DNA of 21,418 nt from Leptolinea sp. UBA5366 (GTDB taxonomy: Bacteria; Chloroflexota; Anaerolineae; Anaerolineales; Anaerolineaceae). Under the pieces are notes generated by a model, which made no database searches, was not told the origin of the DNA, and was given only the letters and a program-made list of their open reading frames with translations. Below, piece by piece: positions 6,973 through 14,967 of the stretch. The stretch is from NCBI GenBank assembly GCA_002407845.1, contig DHPK01000032.1:2066-23483 (forward strand). The letters run 5' to 3'. The position numbers were made by a program, and so were the translations under genes. The first letter of the stretch is position 1. Every line of letters starts with the position of its first letter.

Positions 6973-8007
6973 ATGGAAAACAACAAACCTTTATTGTCTG
7001 TGCGGGATTTGCAGGTTTATTTCAAACTCGATGAAGGCACGGTCAAATCGGTCGACGGGGTTTCCTTTGATGCATATGAGGGAAAAGTCGTCGGAATCGT
7101 CGGCGAATCCGGCTGCGGCAAGTCTGTCACGATGAAATCAGTCCTGCGGATCGTTGAGAAACCGGGTGAAATTGTCGGCGGCACGATCCTGCTGCAAAAG
7201 AGAGACAATCCTAACGAATATGAAAATCTGACTGAAATGAAAGAAAACAGTGATGCGATCCGCCATATCCGAGGCGGCGAAATTGCTTTGATCCCTCAGG
7301 AACCGATGGCAGCGTTCAGTCCCGTTCACACTATTGGAGACCAGATCATGGAAGCCATCATGCTTCACAGTGACGTCAGCAAAGAGCAGGCTCGCGAACT
7401 GTCAATCGAAGCGTTGCGATCAGTCGGAATGTCGATGCCTGAGAAACGGATCGACTCCTACACCTGGCAGCTTTCTGGCGGTTTACGTCAGCGCGCGATC
7501 ATTGCGATGGCAATTGTCAGCAATCCGCGTTTATTAATCGCGGATGAACCGACAACGGCGATTGATGTCACGACTCAGGCTCAAATTCTCAAACTCCTTA
7601 AAAGTCTTCAGCACGAACGAAATATGGGAATTCTTTTCATCACGCATGACCTGGGCGTGATTGCGCAAATGGCACAATATGTAGTAGTAATGTATCTTGG
7701 GCGGGTGATGGAAAGCGGACCGGTCGATGCGATTTTCCACAATCCGAAACATCCCTATACCCAGGCTTTGCTCCAATCCATTCCATCAGCCCAGAAAACA
7801 ACCAAGGTTAAACTTCCTACTATTTCCGGCTCGATTCCGCATCCATTCAATAAGCCATCCGGGTGCGCATTCCATCCGCGCTGTACGAAACGGATTCCAG
7901 GAAAATGTGAGGTCAATATTCCACCAGAATGTCAGGTAGGAGAAAATCAGACAGCAAGTTGTTTTCTCTATGACTGTGCCGAGGAGGCAACCCATGACAA
8001 CGCTTAA
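6973..8007 (+). CDS. ABC transporter ATP-binding protein, OppD/DppD type
   Basis: Cytoplasmic ATPase of the importer, 344 residues from the ATG at 6973. AAGGAG lies 7 bases upstream; a longer in-frame reading from 6919 would overlap the permease and lacks such a site. Walker A GESGCGKS is at residues 44-51, the Q-loop at IPQEP, the signature LSGGLRQR at 167-174, Walker B LLIADEP near 187-193 and the switch His in FITHDLG. The C-terminal CAFHPRC segment is the usual Opp/Dpp ATPase extension. It works as a heterodimer with the next gene. Composition is GC-richer than the permeases before it, matching the downstream enzymes. Confidence 0.95.
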   Translation: MENNKPLLSVRDLQVYFKLDEGTVKSVDGVSFDAYEGKVVGIVGESGCGKSVTMKSVLRIVEKPGEIVGGTILLQKRDNPNEYENLTEMKENSDAIRHIRGGEIALIPQEPMAAFSPVHTIGDQIMEAIMLHSDVSKEQARELSIEALRSVGMSMPEKRIDSYTWQLSGGLRQRAIIAMAIVSNPRLLIADEPTTAIDVTTQAQILKLLKSLQHERNMGILFITHDLGVIAQMAQYVVVMYLGRVMESGPVDAIFHNPKHPYTQALLQSIPSAQKTTKVKLPTISGSIPHPFNKPSGCAFHPRCTKRIPGKCEVNIPPECQVGENQTASCFLYDCAEEATHDNA

Positions 8008-9037
8008 CGATTCAAAACAAATGTCAAAACCGGAAAGAATCCTCGAAGTTAGCCAGCTCCAGAAATTTTTTCCGATTACGAAAGGATTTTTCAAGAAGCA
8101 TGTCGGCGACGTCCGCGCTGTTGATAATGTAAATTTGTATATTAATAAAGGCGAGACGCTTGGGCTTGTGGGCGAGAGCGGTTGTGGAAAAACGACTGCC
8201 TCCCGCTGCATTTTACGCGCTTATGAGCCGACGGCCGGGGAGATCTTATACCGCACGAAAAAAGGTGACGTGGTCGACCTGGCACACATGACAAGCTCCG
8301 AACTGCGTCCGCTCCGGTCTGAAATGCAGATGATTTTTCAAGATCCGTTCGGATCGCTTAATCCGCGCATGAACATCTTCGAAATCATCAGCGAACCGAT
8401 GCTCGTGAACGGGATTAAGAATCGCACAGAGCGAGAAGACCGGGTTGCAGAACTGCTTGTCAAGGTTGGGCTGCGGTCAGAATACATGGTTCGTTACCCC
8501 CATTCTTTCAGCGGCGGACAACGCCAGCGGATCGGGATCGCACGGGCGCTCTCCTTGCAGCCAAATCTGGTTGTTGCGGATGAGCCGGTTTCAGCGCTCG
8601 ATGTTTCCGTTCAGGCTCAAGTTTTGAACCTGCTAATGGAACTGATGGAGGAAATGAGCCTGACTTATCTGTTCGTTGCGCACGATCTTTCGGTCGTTCG
8701 TCATGTCTGTGACCGGGTGACCGTTATGTATGTCGGAAAGATCGTTGAAACCGCACCGACTGAACAGCTTTTCGTAACGCCGAAGCATCCTTACACCGAA
8801 GCGCTGATGGCAGCCATCCCGATTGCTGATCCACGCGTTCAGCAAGACCGCGAAGGGTTGCCCGGAGAAGTTCCAAATCCCGCCAACCCGCCCTCAGGAT
8901 GTTATTTCCACCCGCGCTGTAACTATTGCGTGGATATCTGCAAAAGTCAGACACCGGAATTGCGCGAAATCGTGCCGGAACATTGGGTCTCCTGCCATCG
9001 GGCAGAAGAATTGGCTTTAACAGGAATTGTGAAATGA
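7994..9037 (+). CDS. ABC transporter ATP-binding protein, OppF/DppF type
   Basis: Second ATPase of the importer, 347 residues. The start at 7994 is chosen because GAGGAGG lies 6 bases ahead; an in-frame ATG at 7970 has no such site. The gene overlaps the preceding ATPase by 14 bases. Walker A GESGCGKT is at residues 60-67, the Q-loop in MIFQDPFGSLNPRM, the signature FSGGQRQR at 172-179, then VVADEPVSALDVS and the switch His in VAHDLSVV. The C-terminal CYFHPRCNYC segment is typical of the family. The stop overlaps the NagA-like start (ATGA), which couples transporter and sugar-enzyme translation. Confidence 0.95.
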   Translation: MTTLNDSKQMSKPERILEVSQLQKFFPITKGFFKKHVGDVRAVDNVNLYINKGETLGLVGESGCGKTTASRCILRAYEPTAGEILYRTKKGDVVDLAHMTSSELRPLRSEMQMIFQDPFGSLNPRMNIFEIISEPMLVNGIKNRTEREDRVAELLVKVGLRSEYMVRYPHSFSGGQRQRIGIARALSLQPNLVVADEPVSALDVSVQAQVLNLLMELMEEMSLTYLFVAHDLSVVRHVCDRVTVMYVGKIVETAPTEQLFVTPKHPYTEALMAAIPIADPRVQQDREGLPGEVPNPANPPSGCYFHPRCNYCVDICKSQTPELREIVPEHWVSCHRAEELALTGIVK

Positions 9038-10221
9038 TGCGCCAGAAAATTAAAGTATTTACAAACGGGAAAGTCATCCTGCCTGATCGGATAGCTGAAA
9101 ACCTTGATATTGTGGTCGACGGAAGCAAAATAAAAGCACTGTCAGAGACGCGCCATTACTCCCCGTCAGATTTTGAAACGATTGATCTTCAAGGGCAATA
9201 CCTCGCGCCTGGCTTTATCGATCTGCACATTCACGGCTGTCTGCACCATACCTTTAATGAGCCAGACGCTGAGGCATTTAATGTCATCCTGTCAAAAACG
9301 CTTGAACAGGGTGTGACCAAACTCGTACCGACGCTCGTCGCCGCACCTATCGACGAATTGGAACGATCACTTGCATTTTTGTCAGAATGGCGCCGCAATC
9401 AAACGCCGGGGAAAACTCAAATCACGGGAGCTTATCTTGAGAGTCCTTACATCGCTCCCAGTGCAAGCGGCGCATTGCCTGCTTCAGCGATCCGAGATTT
9501 CAATGATGATTCTTTCGCGCGCCTGATCAACCTCCATAACGCTTTCTCAATCTTTATGCTGGCGCCGGAAATCCCCGGTGCTGTCGAGGCGATTCAGAAA
9601 CTGAAAGCGAACGGGATCATTGTTTCGCTTGGGCACACTGCAGCGATTGAGGAAGAAATCCTGCCAGCGATCGACGCCGGCGCATCGCACGTTACGCATC
9701 TTTGGAGCGCGATGTCAATGGTCGTCCGCCGCGGTGCCTGGCGCAAACCCGGTCTCTTGGAAGTCGCATTGACCCATCCAGAGCTTACAGCTGAAATCAT
9801 CGCAGACAATCGCCATCTGCCGCCAACGCTCATGAAAATGGCGGTGCAGATGAAGGGAGACACCCTTTGTGCAGTTTCTGATGCGCTCAATGGCGCCGGA
9901 CTTGAAGAGGGAGCTTATTTTTACGTCGGCGGCAATCGTTATCAGGTTGTTGATGGTGTCGGCATGGTCGAAGATCGCAGCGTTTTCGCCGGCAGTACGA
10001 CGTTGCTCGGCCAAGAATTACCAATTCTTACGAATGTTGTCGGCTTATCTCTGCCGCATGCAATTCGGATGATCAGCACCGTGCCGGCAAGGATTCTCGG
10101 ACTTTCAGATCAGACTGGCTCAATTCAAACTGGACTTGACGCGGATCTCGTTGTGCTTAAACAGGATTTATCGGTTTCTGAAGTCTATCAACTTGGAAAT
10201 CGTGTGTATCAAAATAAATAA
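9034..10221 (+). CDS. nagA: NagA-like amidohydrolase (N-acetylglucosamine-6-phosphate deacetylase family)
   Basis: A metal-dependent deacetylase of the amidohydrolase superfamily, 395 residues from 9034. NagA removes acetate from GlcNAc-6-phosphate. Metal and catalytic positions are present: His65 and His67 in HIH, Glu136 in LESPY, His201 in LGHT, His222 in THLW and Asp283 in SDA. Several pocket positions are unusual. The common LEGP is LESP. The KGAH/KGTH-type substrate histidine region reads SGALPAS. The usual THLFNAM is THLWSAM, and ADGxH is ADNRH with His261 kept. The fold and chemistry are thus clear, but the substrate may be a modified amino-sugar phosphate. The start overlaps the ATPase stop (ATGA), and it is followed by a NagB-like gene, as in amino-sugar operons. 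Confidence 0.85.
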   Translation: MMRQKIKVFTNGKVILPDRIAENLDIVVDGSKIKALSETRHYSPSDFETIDLQGQYLAPGFIDLHIHGCLHHTFNEPDAEAFNVILSKTLEQGVTKLVPTLVAAPIDELERSLAFLSEWRRNQTPGKTQITGAYLESPYIAPSASGALPASAIRDFNDDSFARLINLHNAFSIFMLAPEIPGAVEAIQKLKANGIIVSLGHTAAIEEEILPAIDAGASHVTHLWSAMSMVVRRGAWRKPGLLEVALTHPELTAEIIADNRHLPPTLMKMAVQMKGDTLCAVSDALNGAGLEEGAYFYVGGNRYQVVDGVGMVEDRSVFAGSTTLLGQELPILTNVVGLSLPHAIRMISTVPARILGLSDQTGSIQTGLDADLVVLKQDLSVSEVYQLGNRVYQNK

Positions 10222-10245
10222 TAGATAAAAGGACGGTAATTAGAA

Positions 10246-11019
10246 ATGAAACCTATTTTTACAGATCAATGGCAGAAACTGCCCGTTTATGTCTATCAAT
10301 CGAACGATGAAATGGGTGCCGCCGCTGCTGCTGAAGCAAAAGAAATCATCAACCAGGCGATTAAAGAGAAAGGATTTGCAAACATCATTCTTGCAACCGG
10401 AAACTCCCAGCTTTCTTTTTTGAAAGCCCTGCGCGAACTGGACGGAATCGACTGGAGCAAAGTGACCGCATTCCACATGGATGAATACATTGGTTTGCCC
10501 GAGGGTCACACCGCCAGTTTCCCATATTATCTTCAGAAGAATTTCTTTGACTATGTCAATGTCAAAAAGTTCTATCCGGTTCCGGGCGACCCTGAAAATG
10601 TCCGTGAAAACATGTTCGCTTACGAAAAACTCCTGATGGAGAACCCGGCTGATCTTTGTGCTCTTGGCATTGGCGAAAATGGACACATCGCATTTAATGA
10701 TCCCCCATTTGCTGACTTTGATGACCCGGTTTATATGAAAAAAGTCCGTATGGATGACGTCTCACGCCGCCAGCAGGTTGGCGAAGGGCATTTCAAATCG
10801 TTTGACGAAGTGCCAAAATATGCATTGACACTTACCATACCGGCATTGCGATCAGCAAAACGGATGCTATGCATCGTACCGGAAAGCCGGAAAGCGGAAG
10901 CGGTTTACCGCACAAAGCATGAAGAGATTAATGATGGTTGTCCTGCGACAATTCTTAAGGACACGCCATGGTGCACATTATTCCTTGATCGCGATGCAGC
11001 ATCGAAGGTGCTGCCGTAA
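10246..11019 (+). CDS. nagB: NagB-like glucosamine-6-phosphate deaminase/isomerase family protein
   Basis: Sugar-phosphate deaminase/isomerase family, 257 residues. The canonical enzyme turns glucosamine-6-phosphate into fructose-6-phosphate and ammonia. The MDEYIGLP motif (Asp79, equivalent to E. coli Asp72) and GENGHIAFNDP (His147, equivalent to His143) are present. Compared with E. coli, Asp141 is Asn145 and Glu148 is Asp152. The stretch after it (DPPFADFDDP, then RRQQVGEGHF) differs from the classic SRTR region and resembles a separate NagB-like subfamily. It follows the NagA-like gene by 24 bases, so the two probably act in sequence on an amino-sugar phosphate. The ribosome site (AGGACGG) is weak and about 11 bases away. 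Confidence 0.85.
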   Translation: MKPIFTDQWQKLPVYVYQSNDEMGAAAAAEAKEIINQAIKEKGFANIILATGNSQLSFLKALRELDGIDWSKVTAFHMDEYIGLPEGHTASFPYYLQKNFFDYVNVKKFYPVPGDPENVRENMFAYEKLLMENPADLCALGIGENGHIAFNDPPFADFDDPVYMKKVRMDDVSRRQQVGEGHFKSFDEVPKYALTLTIPALRSAKRMLCIVPESRKAEAVYRTKHEEINDGCPATILKDTPWCTLFLDRDAASKVLP

Positions 11020-11046
11020 ACTGAAAGACAAGACGGTGCGTTCGCT

Positions 11047-11709
11047 ATGATCGAAAAGAAACTTTTCATCCTCGGGGACAGCATTTCGATTGATTACACC
11101 CCATTTATTCGCAAGTATTTAGGGAACAAATGGGGTGTGCTCCGGAAAGGCGATCTGCCTGCGCCGGAAATTCCGGGAGAACTTGATTCCGCCAATGGAA
11201 CTGATTCTTCCGTCGTGCTGCGCTACATGGAAGCGGTTCTTCCCCAAATACCCGCAGCGTTAATTTTGCTCAACTGCGGACTTCATGATGTTAAGCGCCT
11301 GCCTGATGAAACGAATAATTGTCTGAATTCTTTAGATCAGTATCAGAAAAACCTCAGCCAAATTCTCAGGTTAGTTCAGGACAGCAAGAAACAAGTTCTT
11401 TGGGTCGCAACCACCCCTGTAAACAACGACCGTCACCGGCGTTATGAAAATTCATTTTTCAGGTTTAATGAAGACGTGATCGCTTATAACGAAATTGCAC
11501 GATCGCTGATGCTCGCGAATGGGATTCCTTACATCGATTTGTACGCCTTCACGATGCAGATAGAACAACCGCTTTATCGCGATCACGTCCACTTTTATGA
11601 ACAAATCAGTGAATGGCAGGCAGTTTATTTATGCGGTGCCATTGATTCAATATTTCAAATTCAAAATCATGAGGGACACTTTTATGAATTCACGCGAACG
11701 ATTGATTAA
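11047..11709 (+). CDS. SGNH/GDSL-family hydrolase
   Basis: Probable esterase of the SGNH superfamily, 220 residues, no signal peptide, so cytoplasmic. Block I LGDSIS gives the nucleophile Ser12, and the block V pair Asp179-x-x-His182 (DHVH) completes the triad. The block III Asn is Asn76 in LNCGLHD, where the common GxND is replaced by NxGLHD. Such enzymes remove acetyl or other acyl esters from sugars; in this operon a deacylation or methyl-ester cleavage of the imported sugar acid is plausible but not shown. Its last 26 bases overlap the start of the first UroD-like gene, so the two are coupled. Confidence 0.8.
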   Translation: MIEKKLFILGDSISIDYTPFIRKYLGNKWGVLRKGDLPAPEIPGELDSANGTDSSVVLRYMEAVLPQIPAALILLNCGLHDVKRLPDETNNCLNSLDQYQKNLSQILRLVQDSKKQVLWVATTPVNNDRHRRYENSFFRFNEDVIAYNEIARSLMLANGIPYIDLYAFTMQIEQPLYRDHVHFYEQISEWQAVYLCGAIDSIFQIQNHEGHFYEFTRTID

Positions 11710-12838
11710 AACGATGAATTTCCAAAAGCCAGACCGCGTTCCGTTTGACATGGGCAGCACGCAGGTCACCGGAATAAACGAAATCGCCTATCGTAATTTA
11801 CGAAAAGCATATGGACTGCCGGATCATGAAATTGTTTACACCGATAAAGTACAGGGCTTGGCGTCGCCAGAGGACGATTTCATCGAGCTGCTGGGCATTG
11901 ACGTTCGCGGTCTATTTCCGCTTAACGCTCACAATTGGAACGTGAATGTCACGGATGATGGCGGAAAATACTGGAATTATCTTGATGAATGGGGCATTAC
12001 ATATCGCAAACCCAAAGAAAACGGTCTCTATTTTTCAATCTATCAGGAGCCGCTCAAAAACGAAAAGCTGACACCGGATTCGATCAAAAACCATCCTTGG
12101 CCTGATTTTAAGGATCCGATCCGTATAGAAGGTTTGAAAGAATTGGCTGATGATTATCATGCTAAAGGCTTTGGCGTTGTAATCAAAGACCCTTTTGCCG
12201 GCGTTTTTGAAATGGCTCAGCGAATTTGCGGCATGGACTACCTGCTGATGTTAATGGCGAGCGAACCTGAACTTGCCGGTTTGCTATTTGACAAAATGGT
12301 CGAATTAAAAATTGATTTTTTCTCAACTGCATTACCCGTTTTAGGGGACAGCGTCGATGTTGTCGGTCTGATGGACGATTACGGCACTCAGGAATCGCAG
12401 CTGATTTCGCCGCGCATGTTCCGAAATCAAATCAAACCACGGCAAAAACAGGTCTTCGATTGTGTCAAAGAGCATGCTCCAAATGCCAAACGCTTTTTCC
12501 ATTCATGCGGAAATGTCCGCCCGCTGATTCCTGATTTTCTTGAAATCGGCGTTGAAATTCTTAATCCGATTCATGTGAAGGCAAAAGGCATGGATCCATA
12601 TGAATTGAAAAAAGATTTCGGCAATCAGATCATTTTCTGGGGCGGCGGAGTTGACACGCAGGGCATCCTGCCAATGGGGACACCGGCTGAAGTTCGCGAG
12701 GATGTCAAGCGCAATCTCGATGCGCTGATGCCCGATGGCGGGTATGTCTTCAACACAATTCACGACATTCAGGCAGATGTGCCGGTAGAAAATATCGTCG
12801 CCATGATCGAAACGCTGCATGAGTATGGGGTTTATTAA
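11684..12838 (+). CDS. UroD/MtaA-family methyltransferase-like protein 1
   Basis: A 384-residue TIM-barrel protein of the uroporphyrinogen decarboxylase superfamily, the one that contains cobalamin-dependent methyltransferases such as MtaA. The start at 11684 (MNSRERLIKTMNF) lies 8 bases after GAGGG; in-frame ATGs upstream lie deep in the SGNH gene. It opens with the family-typical RERLIKTMNFQKPDRVPFD. The putative zinc site is HSCG (His273, Cys275), and near the end NTIHDIQADVP replaces the Cys-containing loop of MtaA. Heme synthesis is unlikely: it sits among sugar genes beside two paralogs and upstream of a corrinoid protein. I infer transfer of a methyl group between substrate and corrinoid; which direction cannot be told. 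Confidence 0.85.
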   Translation: MNSRERLIKTMNFQKPDRVPFDMGSTQVTGINEIAYRNLRKAYGLPDHEIVYTDKVQGLASPEDDFIELLGIDVRGLFPLNAHNWNVNVTDDGGKYWNYLDEWGITYRKPKENGLYFSIYQEPLKNEKLTPDSIKNHPWPDFKDPIRIEGLKELADDYHAKGFGVVIKDPFAGVFEMAQRICGMDYLLMLMASEPELAGLLFDKMVELKIDFFSTALPVLGDSVDVVGLMDDYGTQESQLISPRMFRNQIKPRQKQVFDCVKEHAPNAKRFFHSCGNVRPLIPDFLEIGVEILNPIHVKAKGMDPYELKKDFGNQIIFWGGGVDTQGILPMGTPAEVREDVKRNLDALMPDGGYVFNTIHDIQADVPVENIVAMIETLHEYGVY

Positions 12839-12839
12839 G

Positions 12840-13919
12840 ATGCAATTGTCTGCAGACCAATTTTTGCCGCTTGAGTTCGTCTTTAATCCAAACTGGTGGA
12901 ATCATGAAGCTGGAATCGGTTTTGACCGTAACTTCTATTTGGATCCAGTAACAAGAGAAGCAAATGACGTCATCATGCGCCGGGTGTTATTTGAAAAATT
13001 TGGCAGCTATGGATTTGGCGAACCCAACCCTGAACCGCGCCCGGTTATCGGTTCAGAATTCGTCGCCGGCGGTTTTGTCATCCCGGCTTTGCTGGGAGCA
13101 GAAATCCGCTTCAGTTCCGCGGAAGCGCCTCAACCGCTACCGCAAAAATGGCTGCCGGAGCAGATTGACGCCTTCAGTCTTTCTGATATTCGGAATCGCT
13201 GGCCGCTGAACGAGCTGATAGCCGGCTGGAATGATCAAAAAAAGCGCTATGGTTATCTGCAAGGGGATCTGAACACTGACGGATTATTAAACGCTGCTTA
13301 CCATTTTTATGGTCCGGATCTCTTCTCTGATTTGATTGAAAATCCAGATCGTCCGGTGCGTTTCATGCGTGAAATCGGAAAACTGATCATTGATACAGCG
13401 TTGATCATTCAACAACAATCTACTTCGGTATCCATCGGCGTTAATCGCATGGCAGCTCACCTCAGCCCGTCACCGTTCATCCATTCAAATTGTTCTGTTC
13501 AAATGATTTCGCCAAGGACTTATCAAAAATATCTCCTGCCACTTGAACAGGAAATGGCATTGAGAATTCAGCCTTATGGCGTTCACCACTGCGGGGTAAA
13601 AACTGAGACTTACGCTAAATACTATGCGCAAATTCCGTTGTCTTACTGCGAGATCGGCTGGGAATCCAATCCGGCGCTTTGCCGCCAGGAACTCCCCGGA
13701 GTGTTTTTGAATCTGCGTCTCAGTCCAATTCGAATGTTGAATTGCAGCGCTGCCGAAATAAAAGCCGATGTCGAATTCCTGCTGGACTCCGCCAAAGATT
13801 TGTCACAGGTTGGAATCTGCTGTATCAATATTGACCACGGCACGCCTGAAGAAAATCTGATCACGGTTTGCGAAACAGTTGTAAAATATCGAAAGGATCA
13901 CAACAATTATCATGGATAA
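12840..13919 (+). CDS. UroD/MtaA-family methyltransferase-like protein 2 (divergent)
   Basis: A second, clearly divergent member of the UroD-like superfamily, about 359 residues if it starts at 12840, two bases after the previous stop; ATGs at 12819 and 12825 are alternatives. The recognisable core is HHCG (His250, Cys251), followed by the expected G-x-E and L-N-L-R-L-S strand pattern and a late GICCINIDHGTPEENL segment, the counterpart of the C-terminal family loop. The N-terminal half is unusual (many W/F and PNWWNHEAG) and may shape a distinct substrate pocket. With its neighbours and the corrinoid protein it probably forms a multi-component methyl-transfer system. Confidence 0.75.
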   Translation: MQLSADQFLPLEFVFNPNWWNHEAGIGFDRNFYLDPVTREANDVIMRRVLFEKFGSYGFGEPNPEPRPVIGSEFVAGGFVIPALLGAEIRFSSAEAPQPLPQKWLPEQIDAFSLSDIRNRWPLNELIAGWNDQKKRYGYLQGDLNTDGLLNAAYHFYGPDLFSDLIENPDRPVRFMREIGKLIIDTALIIQQQSTSVSIGVNRMAAHLSPSPFIHSNCSVQMISPRTYQKYLLPLEQEMALRIQPYGVHHCGVKTETYAKYYAQIPLSYCEIGWESNPALCRQELPGVFLNLRLSPIRMLNCSAAEIKADVEFLLDSAKDLSQVGICCINIDHGTPEENLITVCETVVKYRKDHNNYHG

Positions 13920-14955
13920 GAATCTCGATAATTTTGTTCGAGCGGTAAGACGTCAGTCAGGGCACACTGTTCCGGCAGCATTCATTGTCGACAGCCCTTG
14001 GTTGCCTGGTTATGCGAATATTGACACATTGGACTACTATCTGAGCGAAGACACCTGGCTTAAAATTAATCTTGACCTGCGAGAACGATTCCCAACCGCA
14101 ACGTGGATCCCTGGATTTTGGTGGGAATACGGCATGGCGATTGAAGCCTCCGCATATGGCAGCCGCCTCATCTTTCATCATGATCAGCCTCCTTCAGTTG
14201 AACCGCTTTCAACTGATTTGCAATTTTGGAAAGAACACATAAAAGCACCTAATCCGGAAACGGATGGATTGATGCCGCTGGTCTTGCGTCAGATGGAACG
14301 CATGGATCAACGGCTTGAACCGATGGGTTTAGGGCAGCATTTTGCTTCAGCGCGCGGGATGCTGACAGTCACATCTTGGTTCATGGGAGTTTCGACGCTG
14401 ATGGAATCATTGATCACAGAAACCGAAACGATCACATTGATCCTCGAGATTGTCACCGATTCCACCATCCGCTGGCTGGATGCACAGCTGGCAAGAATGC
14501 GCGAACCGCTCGGGATCTTGCTGCTGGATGATCTGGTTGGAATGATCTCAAAACGGCAATATCTCAAAACGATCGATCCGCTTTTCCGTAAAATCTGGGA
14601 CCATTACGATGGAATGATAAAAATCTATCATAATGACACCCCTTGCGAGCACCTATTCCCAGTCCTGGCAGACACAGGATTTAATGTTTTCAACTTTTCT
14701 CATATGACTGACATCGCAGCGGCTCAAAAATTGATGGGCGACCAAGTACTGCTGATGGGGAACGTCGCTCCGCGCGATTTGGGAGCTTTCGGCACACCTG
14801 AAGAGGTTTATCAGGCTGCCTGGAACTGTTTGGAAAAAGTCGATGGAAAAGGGATGATTCTCTCATTTGGCGGCGGTGTTTCACCGAACACGCCGGCTGA
14901 GAACATTGATGCGATGTGTAAAGCAGCAGATAACTGGAACAATAAAACGAAATAA
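13912..14955 (+). CDS. UroD/MtaA-family methyltransferase-like protein 3 (divergent)
   Basis: The third tandem member, 347 residues, overlapping the preceding gene by 8 bases. The possible metal motif is YHNDTPCEH (His240, Cys245), spaced differently from the HxCG of the other two. It is followed by the family-like GNVAPRDLGAFGTPEEVY and a C-terminal FGGGVSPNTPAENIDAM segment. The region GLGQHFASARGMLTVTSW matches the part of the barrel where family members contact substrate. Of the three it most resembles the corrinoid-to-acceptor (MtaA-like) architecture around GNVxP, but that is a soft impression. AAAGGA lies about 14 bases before the ATG, rather far, so coupling to the upstream gene probably helps. 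Confidence 0.78.
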   Translation: MDKNLDNFVRAVRRQSGHTVPAAFIVDSPWLPGYANIDTLDYYLSEDTWLKINLDLRERFPTATWIPGFWWEYGMAIEASAYGSRLIFHHDQPPSVEPLSTDLQFWKEHIKAPNPETDGLMPLVLRQMERMDQRLEPMGLGQHFASARGMLTVTSWFMGVSTLMESLITETETITLILEIVTDSTIRWLDAQLARMREPLGILLLDDLVGMISKRQYLKTIDPLFRKIWDHYDGMIKIYHNDTPCEHLFPVLADTGFNVFNFSHMTDIAAAQKLMGDQVLLMGNVAPRDLGAFGTPEEVYQAAWNCLEKVDGKGMILSFGGGVSPNTPAENIDAMCKAADNWNNKTK

Positions 14956-14967
14956 AGAGAGGCAATT

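Noticed and set aside
10240..10686. 148-codon minus-strand frame antisense to the NagB-like gene
   Set aside because: Mirror of a conserved coding region; composition follows from the sense codons and no motif is recognisable.
11684..14955. Heme-synthesis role (HemE) for the UroD-like genes
   Set aside because: There are three divergent tandem copies with His/Cys metal-type motifs, in a sugar operon with a corrinoid protein and no other tetrapyrrole genes.
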